From CAZMXS01 sp964570325 (lineage in GTDB: Bacteria > Verrucomicrobiota > Kiritimatiellia > CAIQIC01 > CAZMXS01), in NCBI GenBank assembly GCA_964570325.1, contig CAZMXS010000048.1, positions 1 to 38,561 on the forward strand: 38,561 nt of DNA, given 5' to 3'. The notes below the pieces were generated by a model, which worked only from the letters and a program-made list of their open reading frames with translations, was not told the DNA's origin and did no database searches. Shown here piece after piece: positions 15,372 through 25,174 of this stretch; position 1 is the stretch's first letter, and each line of letters starts with the position of its first letter. The position numbers and the translations under genes were made by a program.

Positions 15372-18326
15372 TCACTCCGTTGCAATCCGGTATAGAATCT
15401 GATGCGCCGCCGGTGGGCTGTCGGTAAAGACATTCAATGGCGGCGTTGAAGTTATGTTGACGGCGATCGTGGTAAACGCGCCCCAGAGATTGGTCGCGCG
15501 CCCCAGGGTGTAAAGCCGGTTGCTTACGCTAGCCCAACGGATCACACGCTGGGTTTTGCTCGCGCCCGGATTGAAGGTGCTGATTTGGAACACCGAGTCC
15601 GCCGCCGTCGGCACGGTGCCGGCCATAAATTCGTTTATTTCACTGCACCCATCTCCATCGCGATCCGTGGTGCCGCTTGCATAGGTCAGGTTCGTGAAGT
15701 AGCGGAGTTCCCACAGATCGGGAAGGCCATCGCCATCGGCATCCGCTGAAACCATTACCGGCGCCGTTTGCGCCCATGCGGAATCGGCCGGATTCGTCGC
15801 GGCCTGCCGCGCGCGCATGACACCGCTGGTTCCGGGAAATGCAGGGGCTGTCCACCAACACCAGTTGACATTGGTCGTCGCCTGGTAAACCAGCATCCAA
15901 GCGTCCGCCGCGCCCACGCTGACATCGTCCACCCACCAGCCGCTGCCCCCAATGCTGCTGTCGGACGCCAGGCGGAAACGCACCTTGACGGCCCGGCCTG
16001 TGTAATTCGTCAGCGGTATTCGCGTTTCACGAAAAGTCAGCCGGGACCCAGTGAAGGCGGATCGTCCGCCGATGGAGCTGCTATAGCCCGTGGAGATAAT
16101 CGCATCGTAGCCATTAGTGATAGCCTGGCTCCCAATATCCGTCCAGGTGGCGCCATTGGTTGAAATCTCCACCACCCCGCCGTCGTAGCCGGACTCCAAT
16201 CCGTATCGCTGCCAGAAAGCCAGGAAGTTGTCGCCGGCCAGCGTGATCCAAGGGGTGATAAGATACTGGTCGCCCACAATGGACGAGTCCGGCGCAAACC
16301 AGGCGCGTGTCGGACTGTAATAGCTGTTCGTCACCTGCGCCCAATCCAGGACGCTGCCCGCATGGCTGACCGCCCAACCATTGGTGCCGGTTTCCATCGT
16401 GTCGTTGAAAACCGCGCCGCTCGTTGCTTTGTATTCGATCCGGGCCTTGACGCTGGGCGCGGCCCCATTGCGATCCCACAGCACCCGGATGGTCTGGCCC
16501 GTGCGCAGGATCTCGCCCGCCGCCGGCCGCAGCAGTACCGGCACGGGCACATTGACCGGGGCGTTGGTCAGGATCAACTGGTTCACAAACTTCTGTTGGA
16601 AAACTCCGGCATGGGGTCCGGCCGGATACAACAACTGCGCGGCGGCGACCGTTGCGGCCGCCATGTCGCGCATCTTGGGGCTGCTGGAGATGCCGAAATA
16701 CGATTCGATAATGACCCGATCAATCTCCTCGCGCGGCACCCCCAGCCGACGCAGTTCAAGGAAAGCCTGGAAAATCGGCGTGCCCCAGAGCTGGTCCGAG
16801 TAATTGGCCTCGCCGCCGATCGTCTCGTGGTCCGTGTAATAATGGCTATGGTCATAGGTGTAATTGGTCTTGTTCAGAAAGCGGCCCGCCCAGGTATCCG
16901 CGCTATGGCCATCCCACGTGAAAGCCCATTCCGGATGAAAGTTGGTGCCGTTCGCCGTTGCGTAGCTGTAGGATGCGCCCCAGTAATCGCCAAACCCCTC
17001 GCCGATGGCGCCGGTATCGCCGCCGCCCCAGGCGGGCAGAATATCGTCGTTGATCGCATGTCCGTATTCATGGAGGATCACATCGGCATCCTCATCATCA
17101 TCCACGCCGCCATGACCGAACGAAAGCCGTTTCAGGGCCGGGCTGTAATAGGAATTGTCATCGCCGTTGTTGCCGTCGGAATCGGTCTGAATGGAGAAAT
17201 CCGCAATTGCACGGGTATTGGTGTAGCCCAGCGCCTGCAGATAACGCTGATTCTGGTCAATGTGGAAATAACACATAACGTCATTGAATGCGTTGTTGCC
17301 ACGGGATTGCGTCCATTGCCCGCTCGCGCTGGTGCTGGGCGCGGTGTTGGGCGCCTCGAAATCCTTGATCTGAACCCAGGGGCCGGTGAGCGAGTAGACG
17401 CCGGCGTTATAGGTAATATCGCGCAGAACTCGCGTCACATAGGCATTTGAAAAAGCCGACGCGGGGCTGCTGTCCACCAACGCGGTATTGTTTAAGGCGG
17501 TCCGCGGGTCGGGGTCGAAAACGCGCGCGCGGCCATTGGTTACAGCCGCCACCGCCGCCGGCGCGGCCCGCCGGTCGGCCTCCTGATCGCGCCAGGCGCG
17601 GATGGTTTCCGCGCGCGGCCAGACGGGCCCGGTGTAAGCGGCAAAGTCGGGAGCCAGACGCGCCTGCTTCCGGCGCGACAAGATCGTGTCGCGCACGGTC
17701 AGGATTTCGCCGGTGGCCGCGTCGAGTTTGCATTCCCAGTGCCCGGCGGGCGCGTCCACCGCAATCAAGGTCCGATACACGAGCCGGAACCGCCCGCGCT
17801 CCGGGACATAGAGCAAGTCGACTCGCGGCTCGGCCTGCAGGGCGCCGTGCACCCGCAGATGATTCCAAGCCCGGTCCAACGCCGCCACAGCCGATAACGC
17901 CGCCGAGGGCATCGGCGGAGTTTCGCGGACGGGATAGGTGTCATTCATCACCTGATAAACCGCGCCATCGGTGTGCCGCAAGGAAACCACCACCTCGGCG
18001 CGTTCAATCGGCAGGCCATGCAGCATCTGGCGAAAGCGGTAATGCCGGGCCGCGAGACTATCGCGCGCGGACACCAGTTCGAGATTGCCCAGATCATCCG
18101 GCAACCCCAGCGCCTGCGCGTGGGCGCGGATGAAGTCTTCGGCAGCGGCGCGATCTCCAGCAGTGGGCTGCGCCTCCGGCCACAATAGGCGCACAATGCC
18201 GCGTTCCTCGTCCGGCATGGCGGCCATCCCGGTCAACAGCGCCGCTGGTGTCCGCGCCGCTAGGACAAAGCCCGCCGCGCACGCGAGACTCCACCCCCAC
18301 CGGATAGACCAGTTGCGTCTGATCAT
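15372..18326 (-). CDS. Secreted M36-like (fungalysin/thermolysin-fold) metallopeptidase
   Basis: A 984-residue secreted zinc protease. After the signal peptide (residues ~10-28) comes an FTP-type propeptide (~50-145, 'SLAARHYRFRQMLHGLPIERAEVVV'). The catalytic domain spans ~265-575. HEYGH at 419-423 supplies two zinc ligands and the general base, and 'GAIGEGFGDYW' gives the third ligand, Glu443. Residues ~650-810 form a beta-sandwich like those of MAM or immune-inhibitor-A proteins ('WWVDDVSVG' at its end). Near 875 a calcium-binding 'DADGDGLPDLWELRY ... DRDGDGCSEINEF' module starts, followed by a ~65-residue beta-rich tail ending in 'YRIATE'. That tail is shared with two other proteins in this window. 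AGGAG lies about 10 bases before the ATG. It probably degrades extracellular protein and may be matured by propeptide cleavage. Confidence 0.9.
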   Translation of the reverse strand: MIRRNWSIRWGWSLACAAGFVLAARTPAALLTGMAAMPDEERGIVRLLWPEAQPTAGDRAAAEDFIRAHAQALGLPDDLGNLELVSARDSLAARHYRFRQMLHGLPIERAEVVVSLRHTDGAVYQVMNDTYPVRETPPMPSAALSAVAALDRAWNHLRVHGALQAEPRVDLLYVPERGRFRLVYRTLIAVDAPAGHWECKLDAATGEILTVRDTILSRRKQARLAPDFAAYTGPVWPRAETIRAWRDQEADRRAAPAAVAAVTNGRARVFDPDPRTALNNTALVDSSPASAFSNAYVTRVLRDITYNAGVYSLTGPWVQIKDFEAPNTAPSTSASGQWTQSRGNNAFNDVMCYFHIDQNQRYLQALGYTNTRAIADFSIQTDSDGNNGDDNSYYSPALKRLSFGHGGVDDDEDADVILHEYGHAINDDILPAWGGGDTGAIGEGFGDYWGASYSYATANGTNFHPEWAFTWDGHSADTWAGRFLNKTNYTYDHSHYYTDHETIGGEANYSDQLWGTPIFQAFLELRRLGVPREEIDRVIIESYFGISSSPKMRDMAAATVAAAQLLYPAGPHAGVFQQKFVNQLILTNAPVNVPVPVLLRPAAGEILRTGQTIRVLWDRNGAAPSVKARIEYKATSGAVFNDTMETGTNGWAVSHAGSVLDWAQVTNSYYSPTRAWFAPDSSIVGDQYLITPWITLAGDNFLAFWQRYGLESGYDGGVVEISTNGATWTDIGSQAITNGYDAIISTGYSSSIGGRSAFTGSRLTFRETRIPLTNYTGRAVKVRFRLASDSSIGGSGWWVDDVSVGAADAWMLVYQATTNVNWCWWTAPAFPGTSGVMRARQAATNPADSAWAQTAPVMVSADADGDGLPDLWELRYFTNLTYASGTTDRDGDGCSEINEFMAGTVPTAADSVFQISTFNPGASKTQRVIRWASVSNRLYTLGRATNLWGAFTTIAVNITSTPPLNVFTDSPPAAHQILYRIATE

Positions 18327-18346
18327 TGGGAACCTGCTCCTACATA

Positions 18347-18374
18347 AAGATACCCGGATATACGGAATTGTTCA
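18347..18374 (-). promoter_or_regulatory. Possible promoter of the M36-like peptidase gene
   Basis: On the minus strand, TGAACA (18369-18374) lies 16 bases before TATCTT (18347-18352), about 20 bases upstream of the ATG. It is divergent from, and lies just left of, the GH30 promoter. Moderate matches only. Confidence 0.3.
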
Positions 18375-18384
18375 TTAATTGCTA

Positions 18385-18413
18385 TTAACAGCCAATACCG
18401 CGCCCCGTATGTT
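18385..18413 (+). promoter_or_regulatory. Probable promoter of the GH30 gene
   Basis: TTAACA (18385-18390, five of six) lies exactly 17 bases before TATGTT (18408-18413, four of six). Transcription would start near 18420. This puts the in-frame ATG at 18379 upstream of the transcript and supports the ATG at 18445 as the start. Confidence 0.5.
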
Positions 18414-18444
18414 TAATGCAGCGATGTGGGACCGGTCCACTAAC

Positions 18445-21400
18445 ATGAAAAATTTGGTCACGCCGAGCCGATTGCTGGCAATTGCGGGCGCAAGCCTTTT
18501 GGTTGCCGGTTCCGCCGCCGCCACCGAGGTGGTGGTCACGATCTGCGAAACCAATCAGTATCAAGTGATGGAAGGTTTTGGCGGCGCATTGACGGAGTCC
18601 GCCGCCTGGCTGTTCCAGAACGCGCTAACAACCGCACAGCGCAGCAATTTGCTCCATGAGCTGTTCGCCACGAACAATGGCGGCATTGGCCTTTCCTATC
18701 TGCGGCAGCCGATCGGCGCTTCGGATTTCCGCCTGCAGGATTACACCTACGACGACCGACCCGCCGGCCAGACCGATTACGGCCTGACGAACTTTTCAAT
18801 CTCCCACGACACCAATTGCATCCTCCCCATCCTGCGCGAAATCCGCGCGATCAATACGAATATCGCGCTGATGGGCACCGCGTGGTCCGCGCCGGCCTGG
18901 ATGAAAACCACAACCAATCTGTATTCCGGATCACTCAAGACCGACGCGCATTCCGCCTACGCCGCCTATTTGCTGAAGTTTGTTCAAGCCTATGCCGCCA
19001 CCGGTCTGCCAATCGCCGCCATCACGCTGCAGAACGAGCCGCTCTACGAACCGTGGGGCTACCCCGGGACCTATATGGGCACGAACCAGCAAGTGGCGGT
19101 CGCCATCCGCGTCGGCCAGCTTTTCCAGAGCAATGGCGTCAGCACCCGGATTCTCTGCTACGACCACAACTGGGACCAGTTCAATTACCCAATCACGGTG
19201 CTGAATAACACGACGGCCCGCCAATATCTCGCGGGCACGGCCTTCCACGGTTATGCCGGTGACGTCGCGGCCCAAAGCATCGTCCATGACGCGCACCCCG
19301 ACAAGGACATCTACTTCACGGAAATGACTTCCGGCACGTGGTCTACCAATTTCGGCGCCAATCTGATGTGGGATGCCTCATACCTTCTAATCGGCGCGAC
19401 CCGGAATTGGGCAAAGACGGTAATTAAATGGAACCTCGCGTTGAGCCAGAGCGGCGGGCCCAAGGCGGGCGGCGGTTGCAACGGCTGCAGCGGCATCGTG
19501 ACGATCAACACCAACAGCGGCGCCATCACGCGCAACCACGACTACTACGCCCTCGCCCATCTCAGCCAGTTCGTCCGCCCGGGCGCGCGCCGCGTCGAGT
19601 CGTCCGAATCCTCCGCCGACGGCCCGTTCACGGTGGCGTTCATCAACTCGGACTCCTCGATGGTGGTGGCCGCCTACAACCCCACCGCGGCGCGGGACTA
19701 TGTGTTCCGCTGGCAAAACCAGTCTTTCAATTACCCCCTCCCCGCCACCAGTTTGGTCACTTTTGCCTGGGCCAACCGCGCGGGCGCAACCGTGGATGTT
19801 TGGATCACCACCGGCAGCAAATCCAAGCTGCTGGAAAAGCAGGCGGCCGGGCCGGTCTTCCGCCCCCTCGCGATTGAATGGCAGGGCCGCACCTGGTTCG
19901 TACGCGACGCGGAAGGCAACCCGGGCAACAACCGCTGGTCGGCCGACGGCGTGCGGGTGGACTCCAACGGCTGGCTGCGCCTGCAGGCGCGCAATCAGTT
20001 CAGCAACTGGTATTGCGCCCAGGTGGTATCCGCCGACTCGCCAGGCTTCGGCACCTACCGCTGGCAGACGGTCGGTCGTCCCGATCAGTGGCACACCAAC
20101 ATCGCCGCCACGCTCGGCACTCTGTTCGATCTCGGCCATGAATTGGACATCAGCTTCGGCGCCGACATTGACGATCCGCCCACCAACCTCGCGTACGCCG
20201 TGCAGCCCTACTACCAAGCCGGCCACCGCACCGCGCTGGCCTACGCCTCAACCAACACGCGGCTGACTCACGAAATCGTCTGGAGCCCGCGCACGGTGGC
20301 CTACCGCGGCTGGTTCGGCCACGATGCCGCGCCAGCCGGCACCGCGGCCGTCTTCGCGGCCTGGACCTACGAGGGCACGGATGTCCCCGGCGACACCAAT
20401 GAGCAGGTTCGGATGAATATCTGGCTGATCAACGGCGCGGCGCCGACGGTCAGCCAGGAACTGGTCATCGCCGGCTTCACGTATTACGCCGCCACCGGCG
20501 CCGTCTTCAGCGACGATTTTGAGGATGCGCCGCTGGGCGCGGGCTGGACGGCTTATTCCAACGGCGGGCAGATCGCCGTGAACGGCGATGGCCAGCTGCG
20601 CCTGACACCGGCCGCCGCCGACAACGCATCCGCCGCCTGCGCCGCCACTAATCCGCTCACGTTCGCGCCGGACGGGTTCAGCTATTGTTTCTCCGCCCAA
20701 CTGTCCAGCGCGAGTGTCACGCAGGCGCGCAGTGCGGGCGGCGCCGACATCTGGGCCTGGCATGCGCTCGTGTCCGGACCGACGACGGCATCCGATCCAT
20801 ACGCGGCTTCCAACGCAGCGATCCTGCTGGCCGGCTATGACGCCTCCGCTGACACGCTGACCCTCCAATTCCAAACCAAGACCAACCAACCCAACCATTG
20901 GGGGCGGACGAATTTCATCGCCGCGGTGGAGGGAGTTTCCAGTTTCTTCGGCGGCACGGGTCTTGAATTGCGCGTCACCCTGGTCTATTCCAATTACCAG
21001 GTCAGCGTGCTCCACTCGGGCAATCCGGTTGCCGTCACGGTGCTCGCCGGCGCGGACAGCGGCCCGCATCAATTGGGCAATGCGTTGACAGACGCGCGCT
21101 TCCTGGTTGGCGCCCGCAACCATGACGATGGCCGCGGCGGGGTATATTGGAGCCAGGCCGGGCACTGGATCGCGGCCGAACTCGATTCAACCGCCATCAC
21201 GCCCGACGGCAATGGCGGCAGCGGCACGCTGGTGCAACTCGGCGACGGCAACAACGCCAACACCTGGCGCCAGCCGATTAGCGCACAATACCAGAAGGCG
21301 CGCGCGCAGGTGCTGTACCGCGCGAATCAGATCGCGGCCGCGGGCACAATCACCCAGCTCCAGATCAAGGTGCTGGCCCCGCCGGACATCGAGCTTCAGG

Positions 21401-24084
21401 GTTACACCATTCGCATGCAATTAACCGCGCTCACCAACCTCTCTTCGGCCTTCATCAACACCGGCTGGAAGACGGTCTACCAGACCAATACCACGATCCC
21501 CTCCGGCACCAGCGGCTGGTATGCTTTCAAGCTGATGACCAACTTCCATTATCCCGGCGGCAGCAACCTGCTGGTGGACTTCATCGTCAACAGCGCGACG
21601 CGCGACGACACGCCGCCGGCGGCCGCCACGTTCACTTACGGCTCCGGCGTCCAAGGAGCCTACGCGGGCCACAAATCCGGCGACCCGTTCACGTGGACCA
21701 CGGTTAGCGGCAAGAACTACCAGTATTACGGCAACAAGTACGTGGATTTGCGACTGGCCATCTCCAACGACCCGGTGCCGGTCCTTGGTTTGAACTTGAG
21801 CTTCGAGGATGGCCCACGCGGTTATTTAACCAATGTGCCGCATTGGCAGGTGGAAGGCTCCACGCTCAGCGGTTATATCAAATCCACGCCGGTGCATCAC
21901 GGAACCAACGCCCTCAAACTCTGGAAAGGTCCAGGAGCTGGCGACCAGAAGCTGTTCCAGTTCTTCAACGCCACGGCCAGCAATGAGTACCGACTCGACG
22001 GCTATATTCTGTCGCTTGGCAGCGAACCCTTTACCGGCTCCAACGCCTGGGGCGCCCTGCAACTCGAATGGTATGGTGTGGGCGGCCTATTGGGCATTGA
22101 CTCATCGCAGCCTTTCACTTCGTCCAACACCTATGGCGTCTGGACCCCTGCCGGTCTGGCCACGGTACCGCCGGCCGGTACGACCTCCGGCCGGATCGTC
22201 TGCGCGCTGTTCAGTTGTGACGACCAGGCCGGCAGTCTCTACTTCGACGATCTCGGGCTGACCCAGATGCCCGCGCCGCCCCCGGATGGCAACGCCCCAA
22301 TACCGGCAACCCGGCAGGTGTGCGACGAGTTCAACGACACGACCATGAGCAACATCTGGACCATCTCGTGGGGCGGCGGACCCGATGCTTATGTCGAGGA
22401 GACCAACGGCTTCTTCCGCGTCAAGCCCGGCGCCAACTTCAGCCAAAGCACGGGCTATACCACGCCGGCGACGTGGAGCAACACGAATGGGTGGCAGGTC
22501 TTCAGCGCCACGTTGGCGACCATGAGCGTGGATACGGTCAAGAGCGGAAATGACCTGGTTGCGCTGCTGGGCATCTGTTCCGAGGCCGACAACCCCTGGT
22601 GGGTGAACTCCTCAATCAGCCTCTATGGTTATTACGATCGGGATAACGACCAGATCTGGTGGCAATTCCTGACCAAATCGAACGCGCCCGCGGCCAACGG
22701 CACGGACCGGTTCAACTGCACGATGTACGGCGTGTCGCGGTATCTCAATGGCGCCAATCGGTTGCGCGTCAGCATCGCGCTCGGCCAGGGACAATACGAA
22801 GTCCGCTTCAGCGACACCAACGGCCTGCCGGTCTCTTACACCACCTACTGGGGCGGCCCGCGCGGCAACCATTATCTGGGCAACCGACTCAACAGCGCCT
22901 ACTGGTATGTCGGCGCGCAGGCGGACGGCACCAACCGCGGCTGGGTCGCGTGGGATCGCACGGATGTTTACGCCAATCGCGCGCCGGCCGCCGAGCTGAT
23001 CGCGGCCTGGCAAACGGCGGATGATGGTTCAGGCACGGTGACCTTCACCGGCCGGGTGGCCGATGCCAATGGCGACGCGTGCCGCATCCAGCTCCAAGCC
23101 AGCACCAATGGCGGCGGCGCCTGGTTCAACATTTATCTGTCCGCCATTGCCGGAACCTGGTCCGCCGCCCTGGCGCCGACTCAAGCGGAAATCAATGCCT
23201 ATCGAATCCAGACCACCAACACCTTCACCGGGCTGGCCGCCACCAATACGCTGACTGGCGCATGGGTCAGCCGCCATGCGGCCAACGGCAGCGATTTGAA
23301 CGGCGTCTGGACCACCAATGTCCGCCTGCGGATTATCGCGGATGACGGCGACGTCAGCGCGCCATACGCCACCGGCGCCGTCTTCGCGCTGGACAACCAA
23401 CCGCCCTCGCCCGGACTCGCCAGCGTTACGGTGGCGGGCGGGGCGGCTTACACCTTTGATGCCGACCTGGCGGCAGTCTGGACCGGCTTCTCTGACGCAG
23501 GCGCGGGCGTGGTGGACTACTACTTCGCCTTGCAGGACAATAGCGGCACATCTTCCGGCAGTTGGACGCTGGCCACCGCAGGCACAGCGGCTGGAGCCAT
23601 CCCCGGGATCAGCAACACAGTCTATGTCTGGGCCGGCGACGGGTTCGGCAATATCGGGGCCGCGGCGGCTGGCAGCATCCTGGTGCTCAATCCCGGCGGC
23701 GATTATGATGGGGACGGGATCGCCGACGGCTGGGAGCCGGATCACGGCTTGAGTCCGCTCAATCCCGCCGACAGCGCGGCAGACGACGACAACGACGGCT
23801 ACAGCAACCTACAGGAATACCTCTTCGGCACCGCGCCGAACAGCGCCGCATCCGCCTTCAATTTTGACGGCGTTCCCGCTCCGCGCACCAATGAATTTGT
23901 CATCCAGTGGACCTCGGCCACCGACCGTTACTACAGCGTGATTACGCGTGGCGCGCTCACCGGCGCGTGGTCCGAAATCCAGGGCTGGATTGATCGGCCG
24001 GGCACCGGCGGCGCAATGTCCTATACCGGCGCGATGAATTCAGTTCAGCGCGGCTACTACCGGATTCGCGTGCGCGTCCCATGA
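18445..24084 (+). CDS. Giant secreted GH30-family glycosidase with accessory beta domains
   Basis: A 1879-residue secreted enzyme. The signal peptide is 'MKNLVTPSRLLAIAGASLLVAGSAAA'. Residues ~30-460 are a GH30 glucosylceramidase-like barrel: 'EGFGGALTESAAW' at the start, acid/base Glu198 in 'LQNEP', nucleophile Glu293 in 'YFTEMTSG', and 'IKWNLALSQSGGP' after it. GH30 enzymes cleave beta-linked glucosyl, xylosyl or fucosyl glycans; the exact substrate cannot be read here. Residues ~490-690 look like a GH16-like/lectin beta-sandwich ('NNRWSADGVRVDSNGWLRL'). Four or so further beta-rich domains follow, two beginning with 'DDFED' and 'DEFNDTTMSN' starts typical of LamG-like modules. A calcium-binding 'DYDGDGIADGWE ... 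DNDGYSNLQEYLFGT' module (about 1753-1800) and a short beta tail ending 'YYRIRVRVP' close the protein. Ser/Thr/Asn-rich throughout. No good ribosome site precedes the ATG. Confidence 0.88.
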   Translation: MKNLVTPSRLLAIAGASLLVAGSAAATEVVVTICETNQYQVMEGFGGALTESAAWLFQNALTTAQRSNLLHELFATNNGGIGLSYLRQPIGASDFRLQDYTYDDRPAGQTDYGLTNFSISHDTNCILPILREIRAINTNIALMGTAWSAPAWMKTTTNLYSGSLKTDAHSAYAAYLLKFVQAYAATGLPIAAITLQNEPLYEPWGYPGTYMGTNQQVAVAIRVGQLFQSNGVSTRILCYDHNWDQFNYPITVLNNTTARQYLAGTAFHGYAGDVAAQSIVHDAHPDKDIYFTEMTSGTWSTNFGANLMWDASYLLIGATRNWAKTVIKWNLALSQSGGPKAGGGCNGCSGIVTINTNSGAITRNHDYYALAHLSQFVRPGARRVESSESSADGPFTVAFINSDSSMVVAAYNPTAARDYVFRWQNQSFNYPLPATSLVTFAWANRAGATVDVWITTGSKSKLLEKQAAGPVFRPLAIEWQGRTWFVRDAEGNPGNNRWSADGVRVDSNGWLRLQARNQFSNWYCAQVVSADSPGFGTYRWQTVGRPDQWHTNIAATLGTLFDLGHELDISFGADIDDPPTNLAYAVQPYYQAGHRTALAYASTNTRLTHEIVWSPRTVAYRGWFGHDAAPAGTAAVFAAWTYEGTDVPGDTNEQVRMNIWLINGAAPTVSQELVIAGFTYYAATGAVFSDDFEDAPLGAGWTAYSNGGQIAVNGDGQLRLTPAAADNASAACAATNPLTFAPDGFSYCFSAQLSSASVTQARSAGGADIWAWHALVSGPTTASDPYAASNAAILLAGYDASADTLTLQFQTKTNQPNHWGRTNFIAAVEGVSSFFGGTGLELRVTLVYSNYQVSVLHSGNPVAVTVLAGADSGPHQLGNALTDARFLVGARNHDDGRGGVYWSQAGHWIAAELDSTAITPDGNGGSGTLVQLGDGNNANTWRQPISAQYQKARAQVLYRANQIAAAGTITQLQIKVLAPPDIELQGYTIRMQLTALTNLSSAFINTGWKTVYQTNTTIPSGTSGWYAFKLMTNFHYPGGSNLLVDFIVNSATRDDTPPAAATFTYGSGVQGAYAGHKSGDPFTWTTVSGKNYQYYGNKYVDLRLAISNDPVPVLGLNLSFEDGPRGYLTNVPHWQVEGSTLSGYIKSTPVHHGTNALKLWKGPGAGDQKLFQFFNATASNEYRLDGYILSLGSEPFTGSNAWGALQLEWYGVGGLLGIDSSQPFTSSNTYGVWTPAGLATVPPAGTTSGRIVCALFSCDDQAGSLYFDDLGLTQMPAPPPDGNAPIPATRQVCDEFNDTTMSNIWTISWGGGPDAYVEETNGFFRVKPGANFSQSTGYTTPATWSNTNGWQVFSATLATMSVDTVKSGNDLVALLGICSEADNPWWVNSSISLYGYYDRDNDQIWWQFLTKSNAPAANGTDRFNCTMYGVSRYLNGANRLRVSIALGQGQYEVRFSDTNGLPVSYTTYWGGPRGNHYLGNRLNSAYWYVGAQADGTNRGWVAWDRTDVYANRAPAAELIAAWQTADDGSGTVTFTGRVADANGDACRIQLQASTNGGGAWFNIYLSAIAGTWSAALAPTQAEINAYRIQTTNTFTGLAATNTLTGAWVSRHAANGSDLNGVWTTNVRLRIIADDGDVSAPYATGAVFALDNQPPSPGLASVTVAGGAAYTFDADLAAVWTGFSDAGAGVVDYYFALQDNSGTSSGSWTLATAGTAAGAIPGISNTVYVWAGDGFGNIGAAAAGSILVLNPGGDYDGDGIADGWEPDHGLSPLNPADSAADDDNDGYSNLQEYLFGTAPNSAASAFNFDGVPAPRTNEFVIQWTSATDRYYSVITRGALTGAWSEIQGWIDRPGTGGAMSYTGAMNSVQRGYYRIRVRVP

Positions 24085-24127
24085 TGGCGGTCAGCGGCGC
24101 GGCTCCCGCCTTACTCGTGAGCGCCAC

Positions 24128-25123
24128 TTACTCTCGAAAGAACAGGATATCGAAGGCGAATTCGATCGAGAACATGGCCTGCCAGTCCTCGTTGCGCGGG
24201 AAGTCAAATTGCGGCGTAATCTCGAGATAAAGCCACTTGTTGTAAATGCGCCGCCGATAGGTAGTGTTCAAACGGTACTTGTCCATCAGCATAGTCCCGT
24301 TCTTGTGGGCGAAGAATATAGTCCGAAAGGCAAACCCCTCTTCAGGCGTCAGTTCGGTCTCTCGTTTGAAAACATATCCCAATTGAAAAGTTTGCGACAT
24401 TTCAAAACCCCAGGTGGTTTCCGTCCACTTACCCGCGGTCACTAAGCGAAAGGGGACATTCGGGGTGAACTCCCGCCGGAATATTGCCTGGCTCATTTCC
24501 CCGAAACCGTCATCGCTGAACCAGAACGCCTGCTGCTCCAAGTCGGCTAACCACGCCCCAAGCGGAATGGTTTTCTCCAAAGCGCTGCGTCCATAGCCCA
24601 CCGGAGCTCCACCGCGAAACTTCACCCCACCGCCCAAATGCAACGAGGAGACAGGGGTATTGACCAGATATCCGCGCAGGCCCACCCCAAAATCGCCCTC
24701 GCGCTCCGTCGCGTCCGACCCCGGTAAAGCTTCGGGATTCAGATTATCAATCACGATATGCAGGCGCTTCTCCGTATTCGGCAGCGCCAGGCGCGCGGCA
24801 AAAGACGGCGTAAATTTGAACTCCTGCGCATTGTCATTGAACTGCACCGAAAGGCCCAGTTCGAATACAGAATCTCCCTGGAGGGATATGAAATCATCGC
24901 TGGCGAAATACTGGTCAGCCCGAATAACGTTTCCGTTCATGTACTCAAATACCCGATCATGCAATGTCACCAGACGTTGTTCCAGCGTGAGTTGGGCATT
25001 GGTGAACGGGCTGACCACGGCCTCATGGAGCGAGGGCACTGGACGCATGGGCGATTGGGTTGATTCTGCGACAGCGGCCGGCACACCGACCAATACCATT
25101 CCAATCAGTACGGACCGGAGCAT
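24128..25123 (-). CDS. Outer-membrane beta-barrel-type protein, unknown family
   Basis: A 331-residue exported protein. The signal peptide is 'MLRSVLIGMVLVGVPAAVAES'. The rest alternates polar and hydrophobic residues in beta-strand fashion ('FELGLSVQFN', 'FKFTPSFAARLAL', 'YLEITPQFDF', 'MFSIEFAFDILFF'), with aromatic residues at strand ends and a C-terminal strand near 'ILFFRE'. This suggests a small outer-membrane barrel, although the last residue is Glu rather than Phe. A GTG directly upstream (25124-25126) is an alternative start. It is the last gene of the ftsK-rodZ-pgsA operon, 48 bases after pgsA. I do not recognise the family. Confidence 0.7.
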   Translation of the reverse strand: MLRSVLIGMVLVGVPAAVAESTQSPMRPVPSLHEAVVSPFTNAQLTLEQRLVTLHDRVFEYMNGNVIRADQYFASDDFISLQGDSVFELGLSVQFNDNAQEFKFTPSFAARLALPNTEKRLHIVIDNLNPEALPGSDATEREGDFGVGLRGYLVNTPVSSLHLGGGVKFRGGAPVGYGRSALEKTIPLGAWLADLEQQAFWFSDDGFGEMSQAIFRREFTPNVPFRLVTAGKWTETTWGFEMSQTFQLGYVFKRETELTPEEGFAFRTIFFAHKNGTMLMDKYRLNTTYRRRIYNKWLYLEITPQFDFPRNEDWQAMFSIEFAFDILFFRE

Positions 25124-25174
25124 CACGATCTCGCGCTCAATCTGCCGATTTCAGGTTCCAGCCTTCCGGCCTGC

